Assembly (NCBI RefSeq): GCF_022808715.1 | Contig: NZ_JAKZKX010000011.1 | Location: 68,546 to 132,545, forward strand | Source of the DNA: Fundidesulfovibrio agrisoli | GTDB lineage: Bacteria > Desulfobacterota > Desulfovibrionia > Desulfovibrionales > Desulfovibrionaceae | Length of the DNA: 64,000 nt | Direction: 5' to 3' | Shown: positions 14,332 to 21,460 of the stretch, one piece after another | Layout of the letters: each line of letters begins with the position of its first letter | Position numbering within the stretch: the first letter of the stretch is position 1 | Notes under the pieces: generated by a model | Told to the model about the DNA's origin: nothing | The model's input: the letters and a program-made list of their open reading frames with translations, nothing else | The model's database searches: none | Made by a program: the position numbers and the translations under genes

Positions 14332-15234
14332 TTAGCGGCCGGAGCCGGAATTCATGGAGAGTTCGAGGTAGCGCAGCAGGTCGCCCTCGCGGGCGCGGCC
14401 GGATTTGGCGCGGGCCTTGAGCTCGGCCAATTCGGTGGAGCGGGCGGCCCCGCCCAGGCGTTCTTCAAGGACGCCAGCGCTCTCCAGGGCGGGAGCGGCC
14501 ATGCGACCGGCCACGGCGCGGCGGATGCGCGCGCGGGGATCGGTTTCGTCAGGCTGCCGATCCTGCGGCATCGCATTGTTCACCGGTTTGCTCAGGTCGT
14601 ATTCGATGGCGGTACGCAGGTGGATGTAGAGATCCAGGAACGCACCCGGAGTGCGGTCCACCGCCTCCAAATAGACGCGCTGAATCTTTTCGGGTATCCT
14701 CTGAATGTAACTCGCAAGCCTGTTGTAGGTAGTCGCGAACAGCGGGTCGTTGGCCTTGAGCACCGCCAGCATGACCTGGTTGTTCAGGACCTTGCGCTGG
14801 GCGCGGCGGACCTGACGCTCCTGCCCACGGCGCTGGCGGTTGGCCATGGCGGCCTGCCACTGGGCGCGGGCCATGGGGTTCATGGGGGGCGGCCCCAGGG
14901 GGATGTCGGGCAGGCCGTCGCCGTCAATGTCGATGCCTTCCAGGTGTTCGATCATGCCGGGGCGCGCGGCCAGTTGGGCCAAGGCGGACCGCAGGGCGTC
15001 GGGCGCGGCGGCCACGGGCTGGGGAGGCAGGTTGCGGGGAGCGGCCTGGGCGGGCTGGACGGCATCCTGAGCCAGCGCGCGCCTGCGCTGGATCTCCTCG
15101 TCGGGAAGCTCTGATTCGCCGGGGGCGAAGCCTGCGAGCTGCTCCAGGTAGCGGCGGTAGGCCAGTTCGTTGCGGGCCTGACCGTCGGCGGACGATTGCT
15201 GCCCGGCGGGGCCGGACATGGTGGGATAGGGCAT
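14332..15234 (-). CDS. Scaffold-like protein upstream of the capsid gene
   Basis: 300 residues from the ATG at 15234 (AGGAGG 8 bases upstream), not the earlier in-frame ATG at 15273. Ala/Pro/Gln-rich N-terminal half with acidic helices (ESELPDEEIQRRRALAQD), a central basic segment (ANRQRRGQERQVRRAQRKVL) and a helical C-terminus. No catalytic motif. Being the first gene before a capsid gene, and helical with charged blocks, it looks like a phage scaffolding or internal head protein. It ends 31 bases before the capsid start and begins about 90 bases from a 20-base dyad that probably holds the operon's control region. Confidence 0.55.
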   Translation of the reverse strand: MPYPTMSGPAGQQSSADGQARNELAYRRYLEQLAGFAPGESELPDEEIQRRRALAQDAVQPAQAAPRNLPPQPVAAAPDALRSALAQLAARPGMIEHLEGIDIDGDGLPDIPLGPPPMNPMARAQWQAAMANRQRRGQERQVRRAQRKVLNNQVMLAVLKANDPLFATTYNRLASYIQRIPEKIQRVYLEAVDRTPGAFLDLYIHLRTAIEYDLSKPVNNAMPQDRQPDETDPRARIRRAVAGRMAAPALESAGVLEERLGGAARSTELAELKARAKSGRAREGDLLRYLELSMNSGSGR

Positions 15235-15321
15235 TCGGGGTTCCTCCTGTGAGGGTGGTTTGTTTCCTGGCATCCCGCGCCAAGATTCCCCGAATTGTAT
15301 GCAGGCGGTTTTTTATTTCAC

Positions 15322-15341
15322 CCCACATAGGGCTATGTGGG
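15322..15341. promoter_or_regulatory. Dyad CCCACATAG-GG-CTATGTGGG between divergent genes
   Basis: A perfect 9-2-9 palindrome between the leftward capsid operon and the rightward secreted-protein gene. The same motif with similar flanks (AAAGTTGAAA follows) recurs at 17449-17470, also between a leftward remnant of the island and rightward small-protein genes. A repressor operator for divergent promoters or a structured mRNA leader would fit. Confidence 0.6.
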
Positions 15342-15410
15342 TAAAAAGTTGAAAAAACTTTGAGGCGGCCATCGAGCGCCCGGGCGTAGGCGGAGCCGAA
15401 AGGAGCAAAT

Positions 15411-16382
15411 ATGGTGTGGCGTGTCGTGCTTGGTTTGTTGTGTCTGGGATTGGTGGCGGTGTCACCGGTGAGCGCATCGGAACAGACTGACCTGCTCGGG
15501 GTAAGGCAACAGTGGATAGACTTCTTCAAACGCACAACTGCGGATATCGAGGCGATTCACACGACGATGGAAGGCGCGAAAGCCCTTGAATTGCCGGAAG
15601 GCGATAACAATAAAGACGCTTTTGCATTGAATGAAGTCACTTCAGAGATCTGGGGGCTGGTTGGATTCACTGAGTTGGCGCAGGATGTGCTCTTCGCGGC
15701 CAGGGTTGAGGCGGGTATCGCCTTGGATATGAAAACCAAACCCGTTGTGTACGCTGACGCTCTCAATAGGTTTCCGGGGCCTGTGCCTCAGATGGCTGAA
15801 AAGGCCATGGCGGGCATTGGAGCGGTATCAAACCAAAAGCTGAGACAGGTGGCAGAAAAGATGGTGCCGGCAATACAGGATTTGGTTTCGGCATACGGCG
15901 GATGGCCAGGTGATTTTCTCAGAATGCATCTGAAGGATGAGCCATATGGCAAAGGTGATCTGCCAAAGGATGTGGTTGATTTGGCTGGTGCCGTCGATCA
16001 GGTCAATGAAGCAGCAGCACGATACTTTGTTGAAGTGGCCGAAGCAGAAAAGGGCTTACCGCCTGCCTCATTGGACTATCTGAGCCTGTTCAGGCAATCA
16101 CAGCGCAGCGTCACAAGCCTGACGATCTCAGTTGCCGATATTTATATGCTGGTTGTCGCCAAGGCTCGCTTGGATGCCGTTCAGCGCAAAACTGAATATG
16201 CAGAGGAAGACAATGAGATCGTCCGCGTGTTGCTGGAAGAAAGGTTCAGGAGTTATAGGTCGATGCTGACAAATTTTGAGAAGCAATGCTCTGTGGTCAA
16301 TGCAAGGGATAAAGAGCTGTGCAGGCGGATGGAGATGCTCTTTAAAGCAGTGCAAGAGCGCATGGCGAAGTTTGTCATTTAG
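15411..16382 (+). CDS. Secreted helical protein of unknown function
   Basis: 323 residues. Strong ribosome-binding site (AAAGGAG) and a signal peptide (WRVVLGLLCLGLVAVSPVSA). The mature part is mostly helical and charged, without Cys-rich or catalytic motifs; repeated segments such as VVDLAGAVDQVNEAAARYFV suggest a helical bundle. Base composition is far lower in GC than the flanks, indicating acquisition. It sits on the opposite strand inside the effector island, convergent with effector 1. A periplasmic immunity or binding protein is conceivable, but nothing in the sequence proves it. Confidence 0.65.
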   Translation: MVWRVVLGLLCLGLVAVSPVSASEQTDLLGVRQQWIDFFKRTTADIEAIHTTMEGAKALELPEGDNNKDAFALNEVTSEIWGLVGFTELAQDVLFAARVEAGIALDMKTKPVVYADALNRFPGPVPQMAEKAMAGIGAVSNQKLRQVAEKMVPAIQDLVSAYGGWPGDFLRMHLKDEPYGKGDLPKDVVDLAGAVDQVNEAAARYFVEVAEAEKGLPPASLDYLSLFRQSQRSVTSLTISVADIYMLVVAKARLDAVQRKTEYAEEDNEIVRVLLEERFRSYRSMLTNFEKQCSVVNARDKELCRRMEMLFKAVQERMAKFVI

Positions 16383-16535
16383 ATATGATTTTTCAATTTG
16401 GTTGTAATGGTGCGTTTAGCATTTGTTGTGGCCTTGAATAGGCGATGTGCTGCGGCCGCTGACAATCAGTCCGGCCGCAGCAGTTGTTTGGCAGGGCTCC
16501 TTTTGCGGAGCACCTGCTCTTGGCGTGGGGGTAGG

Positions 16536-17111
16536 CTACGGCCTCATTACGGAGTCTAGCCCCTCGACGGCGTTCTTTGATTTATTGAGTACGTTGTACA
16601 AAGAACTGGCTGGCCCTGGAACGTACCTGGCACCCATGCTTAAGAGACCTTCGGCTTTGGCTTGCCGCTGTTCATCCGTGAGAGGGGTGCCGGATGCCTG
16701 AAGGACCGCCATCGTTAGCGCCTTCGGCGCATCCAGCCCCGGATGCAACGCCTTGGTCAGGCCGCTAACCCTCTCCTCAATGGGTGTGTCATAGCCCAGG
16801 CTCGGGTGGACCTCCAAGCCGACGCCACGAACGATCCCCTTTGCGAAACCTGAGAAGGCCTGGACAAAAGGGTTCTCCATATACTTGTTGTAGGGCATGC
16901 GGCTGTTCCATCCGCCTTCGCCTTCCTTGGGGGCGCGGATGATGGCGGCATCGGGGTCAAAGGGCTGAGTTGGGTCACCATTTCCCTGCGGGTTGTAGCC
17001 CGGAGCCGCCTGCGACGGGCCGGGATTGACCTCCAGGGGGCCGAGGGTGTGGTTCACGTCGTCTGTCCAGGAGTAATCCTGGAATCCGGGATCATCAGTT
17101 CTCTCGCTCAT
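16536..17111 (-). CDS. Tag-sharing effector 1, C-terminus unknown
   Basis: 191 residues from the ATG at 17111, chosen because it aligns with the starts of effectors 2 and 3; ATG at 17123 is possible. The tag reads SERTDDPGFQDYSWTDD. Beyond it the protein is unrelated to the others: Pro/Gly-rich linker (EVNPGPSQAAPGYNPQGNGD), then about residues 75-191 with WNSRMPYNKYMENPFVQAF and GLLSMGARYVPGPASSLYNV. No known catalytic motif. No capsid or companion gene lies directly upstream; only a short ORF and the second dyad do. No obvious immunity gene follows on the same strand. Confidence 0.6.
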   Translation of the reverse strand: MSERTDDPGFQDYSWTDDVNHTLGPLEVNPGPSQAAPGYNPQGNGDPTQPFDPDAAIIRAPKEGEGGWNSRMPYNKYMENPFVQAFSGFAKGIVRGVGLEVHPSLGYDTPIEERVSGLTKALHPGLDAPKALTMAVLQASGTPLTDEQRQAKAEGLLSMGARYVPGPASSLYNVLNKSKNAVEGLDSVMRP

Positions 17112-17167
17112 CTGTCTTTCCATCCTGTGGTTGAGGTTGACCAGGGTTCTCCAGCGATGGCGGCCCG

Positions 17168-17371
17168 TCACTTCCAGGCGGAACTGTGGCGCAAGATCCG
17201 GGGCGTCCAGGCCGCGCGGGACCGCCAGCGGCGGCGTTCGTCGTCGGCGCGAGCCTCGCGCTCGATGTGGACGGAGCTTCCCGAACCGGCGGCGGGCGTG
17301 CCTGGGCCTGCATCCGGGGCTTGCTCCGGGCGGTTGTCGGCCAAGGGGGTGGGAGGGATAGGCTGGCGCAT
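17168..17371 (-). CDS. Short ORF upstream of effector 1, possible remnant structural gene
   Basis: 67 residues from the ATG at 17371 (an upstream ATG at 17398 would add nine). Pro-rich then very basic (EREARADDERRRWRSRAAW). It occupies the place the scaffold-like gene takes at the other dyad and has a similar Pro/Ala-rich start, but I cannot align the two convincingly. It is best seen as a truncated remnant of a phage-type gene. Confidence 0.35.
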   Translation of the reverse strand: MRQPIPPTPLADNRPEQAPDAGPGTPAAGSGSSVHIEREARADDERRRWRSRAAWTPRILRHSSAWK

Positions 17372-17448
17372 CGGGGTGTCTCCTGTTGGATTCCGCATCT
17401 GCGAAGGCGGAGGATCCCCGGAGCCTAGTCAGGATGGATTATTTTGCA

Positions 17449-17470
17449 CCCCACATAGGGATATGTGGGG
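17449..17470. promoter_or_regulatory. Second copy of the CCCACATA dyad
   Basis: CCCCACATA / TATGTGGGG with 4-base spacer. Surroundings are similar to the copy at 15322-15341 in the same orientation, including AAAGTTGAAA to the right and GAGCGC further on. It again separates leftward island DNA from rightward small genes. Confidence 0.6.
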
Positions 17471-17655
17471 AGAAAGTTGAAACAAGTTGGGGGCACTGGG
17501 CCGGGTGGGCAACGAGCGCGTGAAGCCTGGCGATGGGGTGAGTTTGAAAAGGGTTGCTTGCGAGAAGGTAAGTTCGTAAGTGATATCGCATATAGATCGT
17601 ATTGTTGGTATGGATACGTCAACCGAAAGGCCGGAACGAGATAAGGGGCAGGGAA

Positions 17656-17865
17656 ATGACGTGCTGGACACTCGAGTGTTTGCTGGAAACAGTGAGGAAA
17701 GATATCGTATTCTACTTTTTTGCGTTTTTCATTTTCTGGGTGGTGCTGTACATCCGAAAATCCAAGCGCGAGGATCAACTGTATGGTGTGTCAGTCCGGT
17801 TCGTTGTCTTTTGGTGTGTGGCGTTTTTTGTGAGAAGAACACTGATAAGCCATGTCGTTAGATAG
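17656..17865 (+). CDS. Small two-span membrane protein, paralogue of 18217-18450
   Basis: 69 residues from the ATG at 17656 behind a G-rich ribosome-binding stretch. It begins TCWTLECLLETVRKD, followed by a hydrophobic segment IVFYFFAFFIFWVVLYI, a basic loop (RKSKRED) and a second segment VRFVVFWCVAFFV, ending TLISHVVR. The protein at 18217-18450 has the same layout (CWSVECLLETIRSS... TSHVAR). AT-rich compared with flanks. Function unknown; an immunity-like or envelope stress role is a guess from the location. Confidence 0.55.
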   Translation: MTCWTLECLLETVRKDIVFYFFAFFIFWVVLYIRKSKREDQLYGVSVRFVVFWCVAFFVRRTLISHVVR

Positions 17866-17961
17866 TGTGGATTGTGCATGTGCAATTTTATAATTCATTG
17901 TTTAAGAATTGTTTGCATGCAATTCACTGATCTGCAAATTTGATTTGTTGTGAGGTGGTTG

Positions 17962-18129
17962 ATGGAACATGCAGTAAAAGTAATAATGTAGACGCTGATT
18001 TGCTTTGTGCTCTTGTTTGCTTTTGATTACGTGGATAGGGTGAGAAGGCCGGACAGGAAATATTACCTCGGGTTTTTCAGTGGCGCGTTGTTATTGTCGT
18101 GCGCTATCGTTATTTTGGTTTGCGGATGA
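17962..18129 (+). pseudogene. Small membrane-protein gene interrupted by an amber codon
   Basis: An ATG behind GAGGTGG opens a frame of nine codons ending in TAG (17989-17991). The same frame then continues without a stop for 45 more codons, encoding two hydrophobic segments (LICFVLLFAF and FFSGALLLSCAIVILVCG) around a basic loop (DRVRRPDRK). Layout and location match the two-span genes on either side. Either the TAG broke the gene, or translation restarts at GTG 18007, or the amber codon is read through. Confidence 0.5.
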
Positions 18130-18216
18130 TTTGAGGAATATGAAATTTTATATTTAAATGAGCATTATGTAGCGTTTAAGAGCTTTGTCTGTTAGTTTGG
18201 AGTGTGGAGGTGTACA

Positions 18217-18450
18217 ATGTGTTGGAGTGTTGAGTGTCTGCTCGAAACAATCAGGAGCAGCGTGTTCTCTTACTTTGCCGTGCTGCTTTGGTTGGCTGTT
18301 TGGGGCTACGTGATAACAGCACGGGGGAACTACAGTGGCCAAAAAGTAACATGGTGGCGCGTTGTGATCGCCGCCGGTGTTTTATTTGCCTTAATGACGG
18401 TCACCAGCCACGTTGCAAGATGGTACTGGCATGAAAATTATGGATGGTGA
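18217..18450 (+). CDS. Small two-span membrane protein
   Basis: 77 residues from the ATG at 18217, supported by GGAGG 6 bases upstream. It starts CWSVECLLETIRSS, then has hydrophobic segments YFAVLLWLAVWGYVI and VVIAAGVLFALMTVTS, ending HVARWYWHENYGW. Clear paralogue of the protein at 17656-17865, so this corner of the island holds a small duplicated family. Unknown function. Confidence 0.6.
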   Translation: MCWSVECLLETIRSSVFSYFAVLLWLAVWGYVITARGNYSGQKVTWWRVVIAAGVLFALMTVTSHVARWYWHENYGW

Positions 18451-18524
18451 AGCAGAGGCGGTACGTGGCTTTGCCATCTCTGTGAGTTAAAAATCCTCCT
18501 CTGTACCCGCACGCGCAGGACTAC

Positions 18525-18551
18525 AAAAAAAAAGGCCGGTTTCCCGGCCTT
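18525..18551 (-). terminator. Terminator of the PEBP-family gene
   Basis: AAGGCCGG / CCGGCCTT stem with a TTTC loop. The run of nine A on the left reads as a long U-run for leftward transcripts, 25 bases after the PEBP stop. It also marks the right edge of the accessory island. Confidence 0.85.
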
Positions 18552-18575
18552 GCGTCATCTTTCCATCCGCTCCAG

Positions 18576-19109
18576 CTACTTCTTGTATTTCCCCGTCAGC
18601 TTGGCCCGGGCCAGTATGTGCCCCTCCAGCGCCAGCAGGAACTCCTGGCGCGTGGCCGATTCCGGCAGGTCCAGGCTGACGTCCAGGGCGAAGAGCTCGA
18701 TCATCACCTGGCGCGTGGCACCGGCAGGGGGGCAGGGGCCGGAGTAACCCGGTTTCCCCCCCGGGAGGCTGACCTGCACGCCCTCGGGCTTCATCTGCCG
18801 GGCGTGGGGCTGGTTCTCGGTTATGGCCTGCGTCGCGGGGGGGATGTTGCAGGCCATCCAGAGCGTGGCCCTGGCCTTGCCGCCGTCCATCTCGGAGGCC
18901 AGCAAGGCCAGCGTCTGCGTGCCTTCGGGCGCTCCCGCGACCTGCAGCGCGGGCGAGCGTTCGCCCCCGTCGCAACCGGCGCTGCGCGGCATCTTGTCCC
19001 CGTCCTTGAAGGCGGGGCTTAAAAGCGTGAGTGTCCGGGCCCCGGCGGCCCCGCCCCAGAGGAGCAGGGCCAGCGCGGCCAGAAGGATTTTCGCGGTCGT
19101 TCCCGCCAT
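18576..19109 (-). CDS. Secreted YbhB/YbcL-type PEBP protein
   Basis: 177 residues. Signal peptide (ILLAALALLLWGGAAGA), then the phosphatidylethanolamine-binding-protein fold signatures: LLSPAFKDGDKMP with CDGGERSPALQ, and later PGYSGPCPPAG followed by MIELFALDVSLDLP. It is expected in the periplasm or outside. Family members bind small anionic ligands; the physiological role is unclear. It is monocistronic with its own terminator and lies between the island and folD. Confidence 0.88.
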   Translation of the reverse strand: MAGTTAKILLAALALLLWGGAAGARTLTLLSPAFKDGDKMPRSAGCDGGERSPALQVAGAPEGTQTLALLASEMDGGKARATLWMACNIPPATQAITENQPHARQMKPEGVQVSLPGGKPGYSGPCPPAGATRQVMIELFALDVSLDLPESATRQEFLLALEGHILARAKLTGKYKK

Positions 19110-19161
19110 ATGCTCCCGCCCTTTGTACTGCCCGGGCCGGCGCGTGGGGGCCGGGGCTTGG

Positions 19162-20022
19162 TTACGCGCCCTTGCGCATGGTGAACGCCTTCACCGTGTT
19201 GGAAATGAGCATGGCGATGGTCATGGGGCCGATGCCGCCGGGGGCCGGGGTGATGGCCGATGCGACTTCCTTCACGGCCTCGAAGTCCACGTCGCCGCAG
19301 AGGCCGGTGTCCGTGCGGTTCATGCCCACGTCGATGACCACGGCCCCGGGCTTGACCATCTCCCTGGTGACGAAGCGCGCCCTGCCGATGGCCGCCACCA
19401 GGATGTCCGCCTCGCGGCAGACTCCGGGCAGGTCCGGCGTGCGGGAGTGGCAGATGGTCACCGTGGCGTTGGCCAGGGGCGTGGAGCGGGCGAGCATCAG
19501 CGCCATGGGCTTGCCCACGATGTTGGAGCGCCCGATGACCACGGCCCGCTTGCCCGCGCAGGAGATGCCGTAGCGCTCCAGCAGCACCATGACGCCGGCC
19601 GGGGTGCAGGGCTCCAGGCAGGGCAGGCCGATGCAGAGCTTGCCCACGTTCATGGGGTGGAAGCCGTCCACGTCCTTTTCGGGGGCCACCAGGGCCTGCA
19701 CGGCCAGGATGTCCAGGTGCTTGGGCAGGGGGGCCTGCACCAGGATGCCGTCCACGCCGTCGTCGGCGTTGAGGCCGGAGACGAGCGTCTCCAGCTCGGC
19801 CTGGGTGGTCTGCGCGGAGATGCGGTGGGTGCTGGAGCGGATGCCCGCGTCGGCGCAGGCCTTCTCCTTGTTGCGGACGTATACCTGGGAGGCGGGGTCC
19901 TCGCCTACGAGCACCACGGCCAGGTGCGGGGGGCGGCCGTGTTTGGCGGCCAGGCCCGCGACCTCCTGCGCCAGTTGCTGGCGGATGCTCAGTGCTGTGG
20001 CTTTCCCGTCGAGAAGCTGCAT
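19162..20022 (-). CDS. folD: Bifunctional methylenetetrahydrofolate dehydrogenase / cyclohydrolase
   Basis: 286 residues from the ATG at 20022 (AGGAAGG upstream). Signature blocks: [18 protein letters not shown] (catalytic Lys in the YVxxK region), [34 protein letters not shown] (NADP binding) and [14 protein letters not shown] near the C-terminus. It interconverts 5,10-methylene- and 10-formyl-tetrahydrofolate in the cytoplasm, serving purine synthesis and one-carbon flow. Full family length. Confidence 0.97.
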   Translation of the reverse strand: MQLLDGKATALSIRQQLAQEVAGLAAKHGRPPHLAVVLVGEDPASQVYVRNKEKACADAGIRSSTHRISAQTTQAELETLVSGLNADDGVDGILVQAPLPKHLDILAVQALVAPEKDVDGFHPMNVGKLCIGLPCLEPCTPAGVMVLLERYGISCAGKRAVVIGRSNIVGKPMALMLARSTPLANATVTICHSRTPDLPGVCREADILVAAIGRARFVTREMVKPGAVVIDVGMNRTDTGLCGDVDFEAVKEVASAITPAPGGIGPMTIAMLISNTVKAFTMRKGA

Positions 20023-20134
20023 GCCGGTACCTTCCTGATATGGATTGCGGACGCCGGACGGGAGGAATCCAGGCGGACCCGGAAAACCCGGATAAGACAA
20101 TTCGCGCGCCAATGCAAATCCGGCCAAGGGCACG

Positions 20135-20164
20135 AAAAAGGCCGGAGCGTTTGCCCCGGCCTTT
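20135..20164 (-). terminator. Terminator of the hsp20 pair
   Basis: AAAGGCCGG / CCGGCCTTT stem; the five A on the left give a U-run for leftward transcripts. It lies 20 bases after the second hsp20 stop and separates it from folD. Confidence 0.8.
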
Positions 20165-20183
20165 ACGATGATGCGTTGCCCGT

Positions 20184-20549
20184 TCAACCCATCTGGATGT
20201 CGATCTTGCGCGGCTGGGCCTTTTCGGCTTTGGGCAGGTGCAGCTCCAGCACGCCGTTCTTGAGCGTGGCCCTGATGCGGGACTTGTCCACGATGTGCGA
20301 GAGCGTGAACCCCCGGTAGTATTCGCCGTTGCCGAACTCCACGTGGATGAGCTTCTCGCCGTCGGGCGCGGGGTAGGCGCTGCGGCCGGAGACCTTGATC
20401 TCGTCCTCGTTGAGGTCGATCACCAGGGCCTCCTTGGAGACGCCGGGCATGTCCATGTAGATGTAGAAGCCGTCCTCGGCCTCCACGATGTCCGTGGCGG
20501 GCTTGACCCTGGGAAAGCCCTTCTCTTCGGTCTTGCGGATGTCGCTCAT
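20184..20549 (-). CDS. Small heat-shock protein (Hsp20), second of a pair
   Basis: 121 residues. Alpha-crystallin domain with [20 protein letters not shown] and near the C-terminus [17 protein letters not shown], the conserved A-x-x-x-n-GVL motif. The N-terminal arm is short and the I-x-I tail motif is present as IDIQM. It should hold unfolding proteins as an oligomer. It follows the other hsp20 gene by 15 bases; the two are different enough to form hetero-oligomers. Confidence 0.93.
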   Translation of the reverse strand: MSDIRKTEEKGFPRVKPATDIVEAEDGFYIYMDMPGVSKEALVIDLNEDEIKVSGRSAYPAPDGEKLIHVEFGNGEYYRGFTLSHIVDKSRIRATLKNGVLELHLPKAEKAQPRKIDIQMG

Positions 20550-20564
20550 GGGTGTTCCTCCGGA

Positions 20565-20981
20565 TCAGGCGATGTCGATGGAGATTTTCTTGGGCTTGGC
20601 GCCGTCGGACTTGGGGATCACGATCTCCAGGAGTCCGTCCTTCATCTTGGCGCTGACCTTGTCGCGGTCGATGGGGGACTGGATGTTCACCACGCGCTGG
20701 AACGCGCCGGTGGGCCGCTCCTGCCTGTAGTACTTGCCCTTGGCGGGCTGGCGCTCGCCCTTGATGACCAGCGAGGAGTCGGTGAGGCTCAGGTCGATCT
20801 CGGAGATGTCCATTCCCGGGATCTCGCAGTGCACCAGGATGCGGTCCTGGTCTTCCGAGATGTTCAGGGGCGGGTAGGCGTAGGGCCGCTGGGAAATGGG
20901 CAGCGTTGGGGACCAGATAGCCTCGAACACGCGCTCAAGGGGCGATTGTGCGCCGAAGAAGGGGCTGAAGTCGATGACCAT
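20565..20981 (-). CDS. Small heat-shock protein (Hsp20), first of a pair
   Basis: 138 residues with a longer N-terminal arm ([20 protein letters not shown]) and an alpha-crystallin domain ([37 protein letters not shown]). GAGGAGG precedes the start. Co-transcribed with the second hsp20. The upstream AT-rich gap is shared with the divergent zinc-ribbon/htpG genes, so the divergent control region may be heat-responsive. Confidence 0.93.
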   Translation of the reverse strand: MVIDFSPFFGAQSPLERVFEAIWSPTLPISQRPYAYPPLNISEDQDRILVHCEIPGMDISEIDLSLTDSSLVIKGERQPAKGKYYRQERPTGAFQRVVNIQSPIDRDKVSAKMKDGLLEIVIPKSDGAKPKKISIDIA

Positions 20982-21080
20982 GCGGATTCCTCCTCAAAAC
21001 GGTGTTTCGATTGTGACGATAATCACCGATCAGGGGCCGTCAAGCATTCATTTTAGCGTAAAAAAGCGGGGCTTTGCGCC

Positions 21081-21108
21081 TTGACAGAGCCTTTGCGCTG
21101 TTTATTCT
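21081..21108 (+). promoter_or_regulatory. Promoter for the FmdB-like gene and htpG
   Basis: TTGACA (21081-21086), 16-base spacer, TATTCT (21103-21108), about 30 bases before the zinc-ribbon ATG. Near-consensus sigma-70 elements; no CIRCE repeat is visible. Confidence 0.65.
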
Positions 21109-21140
21109 ATTCTGTCGACGGAATCGGCCAGGAGAATCCC

Positions 21141-21383
21141 ATGCCCATATACGAATACCAGTGCCGCGCCTGCTACTGCAGGTTCGAGGAAATCAGGCAT
21201 GCGTCCGCCGCGGACAAGCCCGCCTGCCCCTCCTGCGCCTCGCAGGACGTGGTCAGGCTCATGAGCGCGCCAAGCCCGCACGGCCTCGACGGCCCCGGCC
21301 TCTCCGGCCCCTCTTCAGGCGGCCCGGGGGGCGGCCCGGGGGGCGGCCTGGGCGGCGGCTGCGGCTCGGGCGGCTTTTCCTGA
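21141..21383 (+). CDS. FmdB-family zinc-ribbon protein
   Basis: 80 residues from the ATG at 21141 (AGGAG 7 bases upstream). N-terminal PIYEYQCRACYCRFEE and CPSCAS provide the two Cys pairs of the FmdB/CxxC zinc ribbon. The C-terminal 30 residues are a Gly/Pro-rich tail. Small regulators or accessory proteins of unclear role. It is just upstream of htpG and probably shares its transcript. Confidence 0.85.
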   Translation: MPIYEYQCRACYCRFEEIRHASAADKPACPSCASQDVVRLMSAPSPHGLDGPGLSGPSSGGPGGGPGGGLGGGCGSGGFS

Positions 21384-21460
21384 GCGCCCTAGGCGCCCGG
21401 CCGGTCCGGCCGGAACGACACGAATCATCACAGAACATCCCCAAGGAGTCAGAGACAGCC

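Noticed and set aside
9352..18520. Complete prophage
   Set aside because: Only capsid-region genes are present; no integrase, terminase, portal, tail or attachment-site repeat was found in the window.
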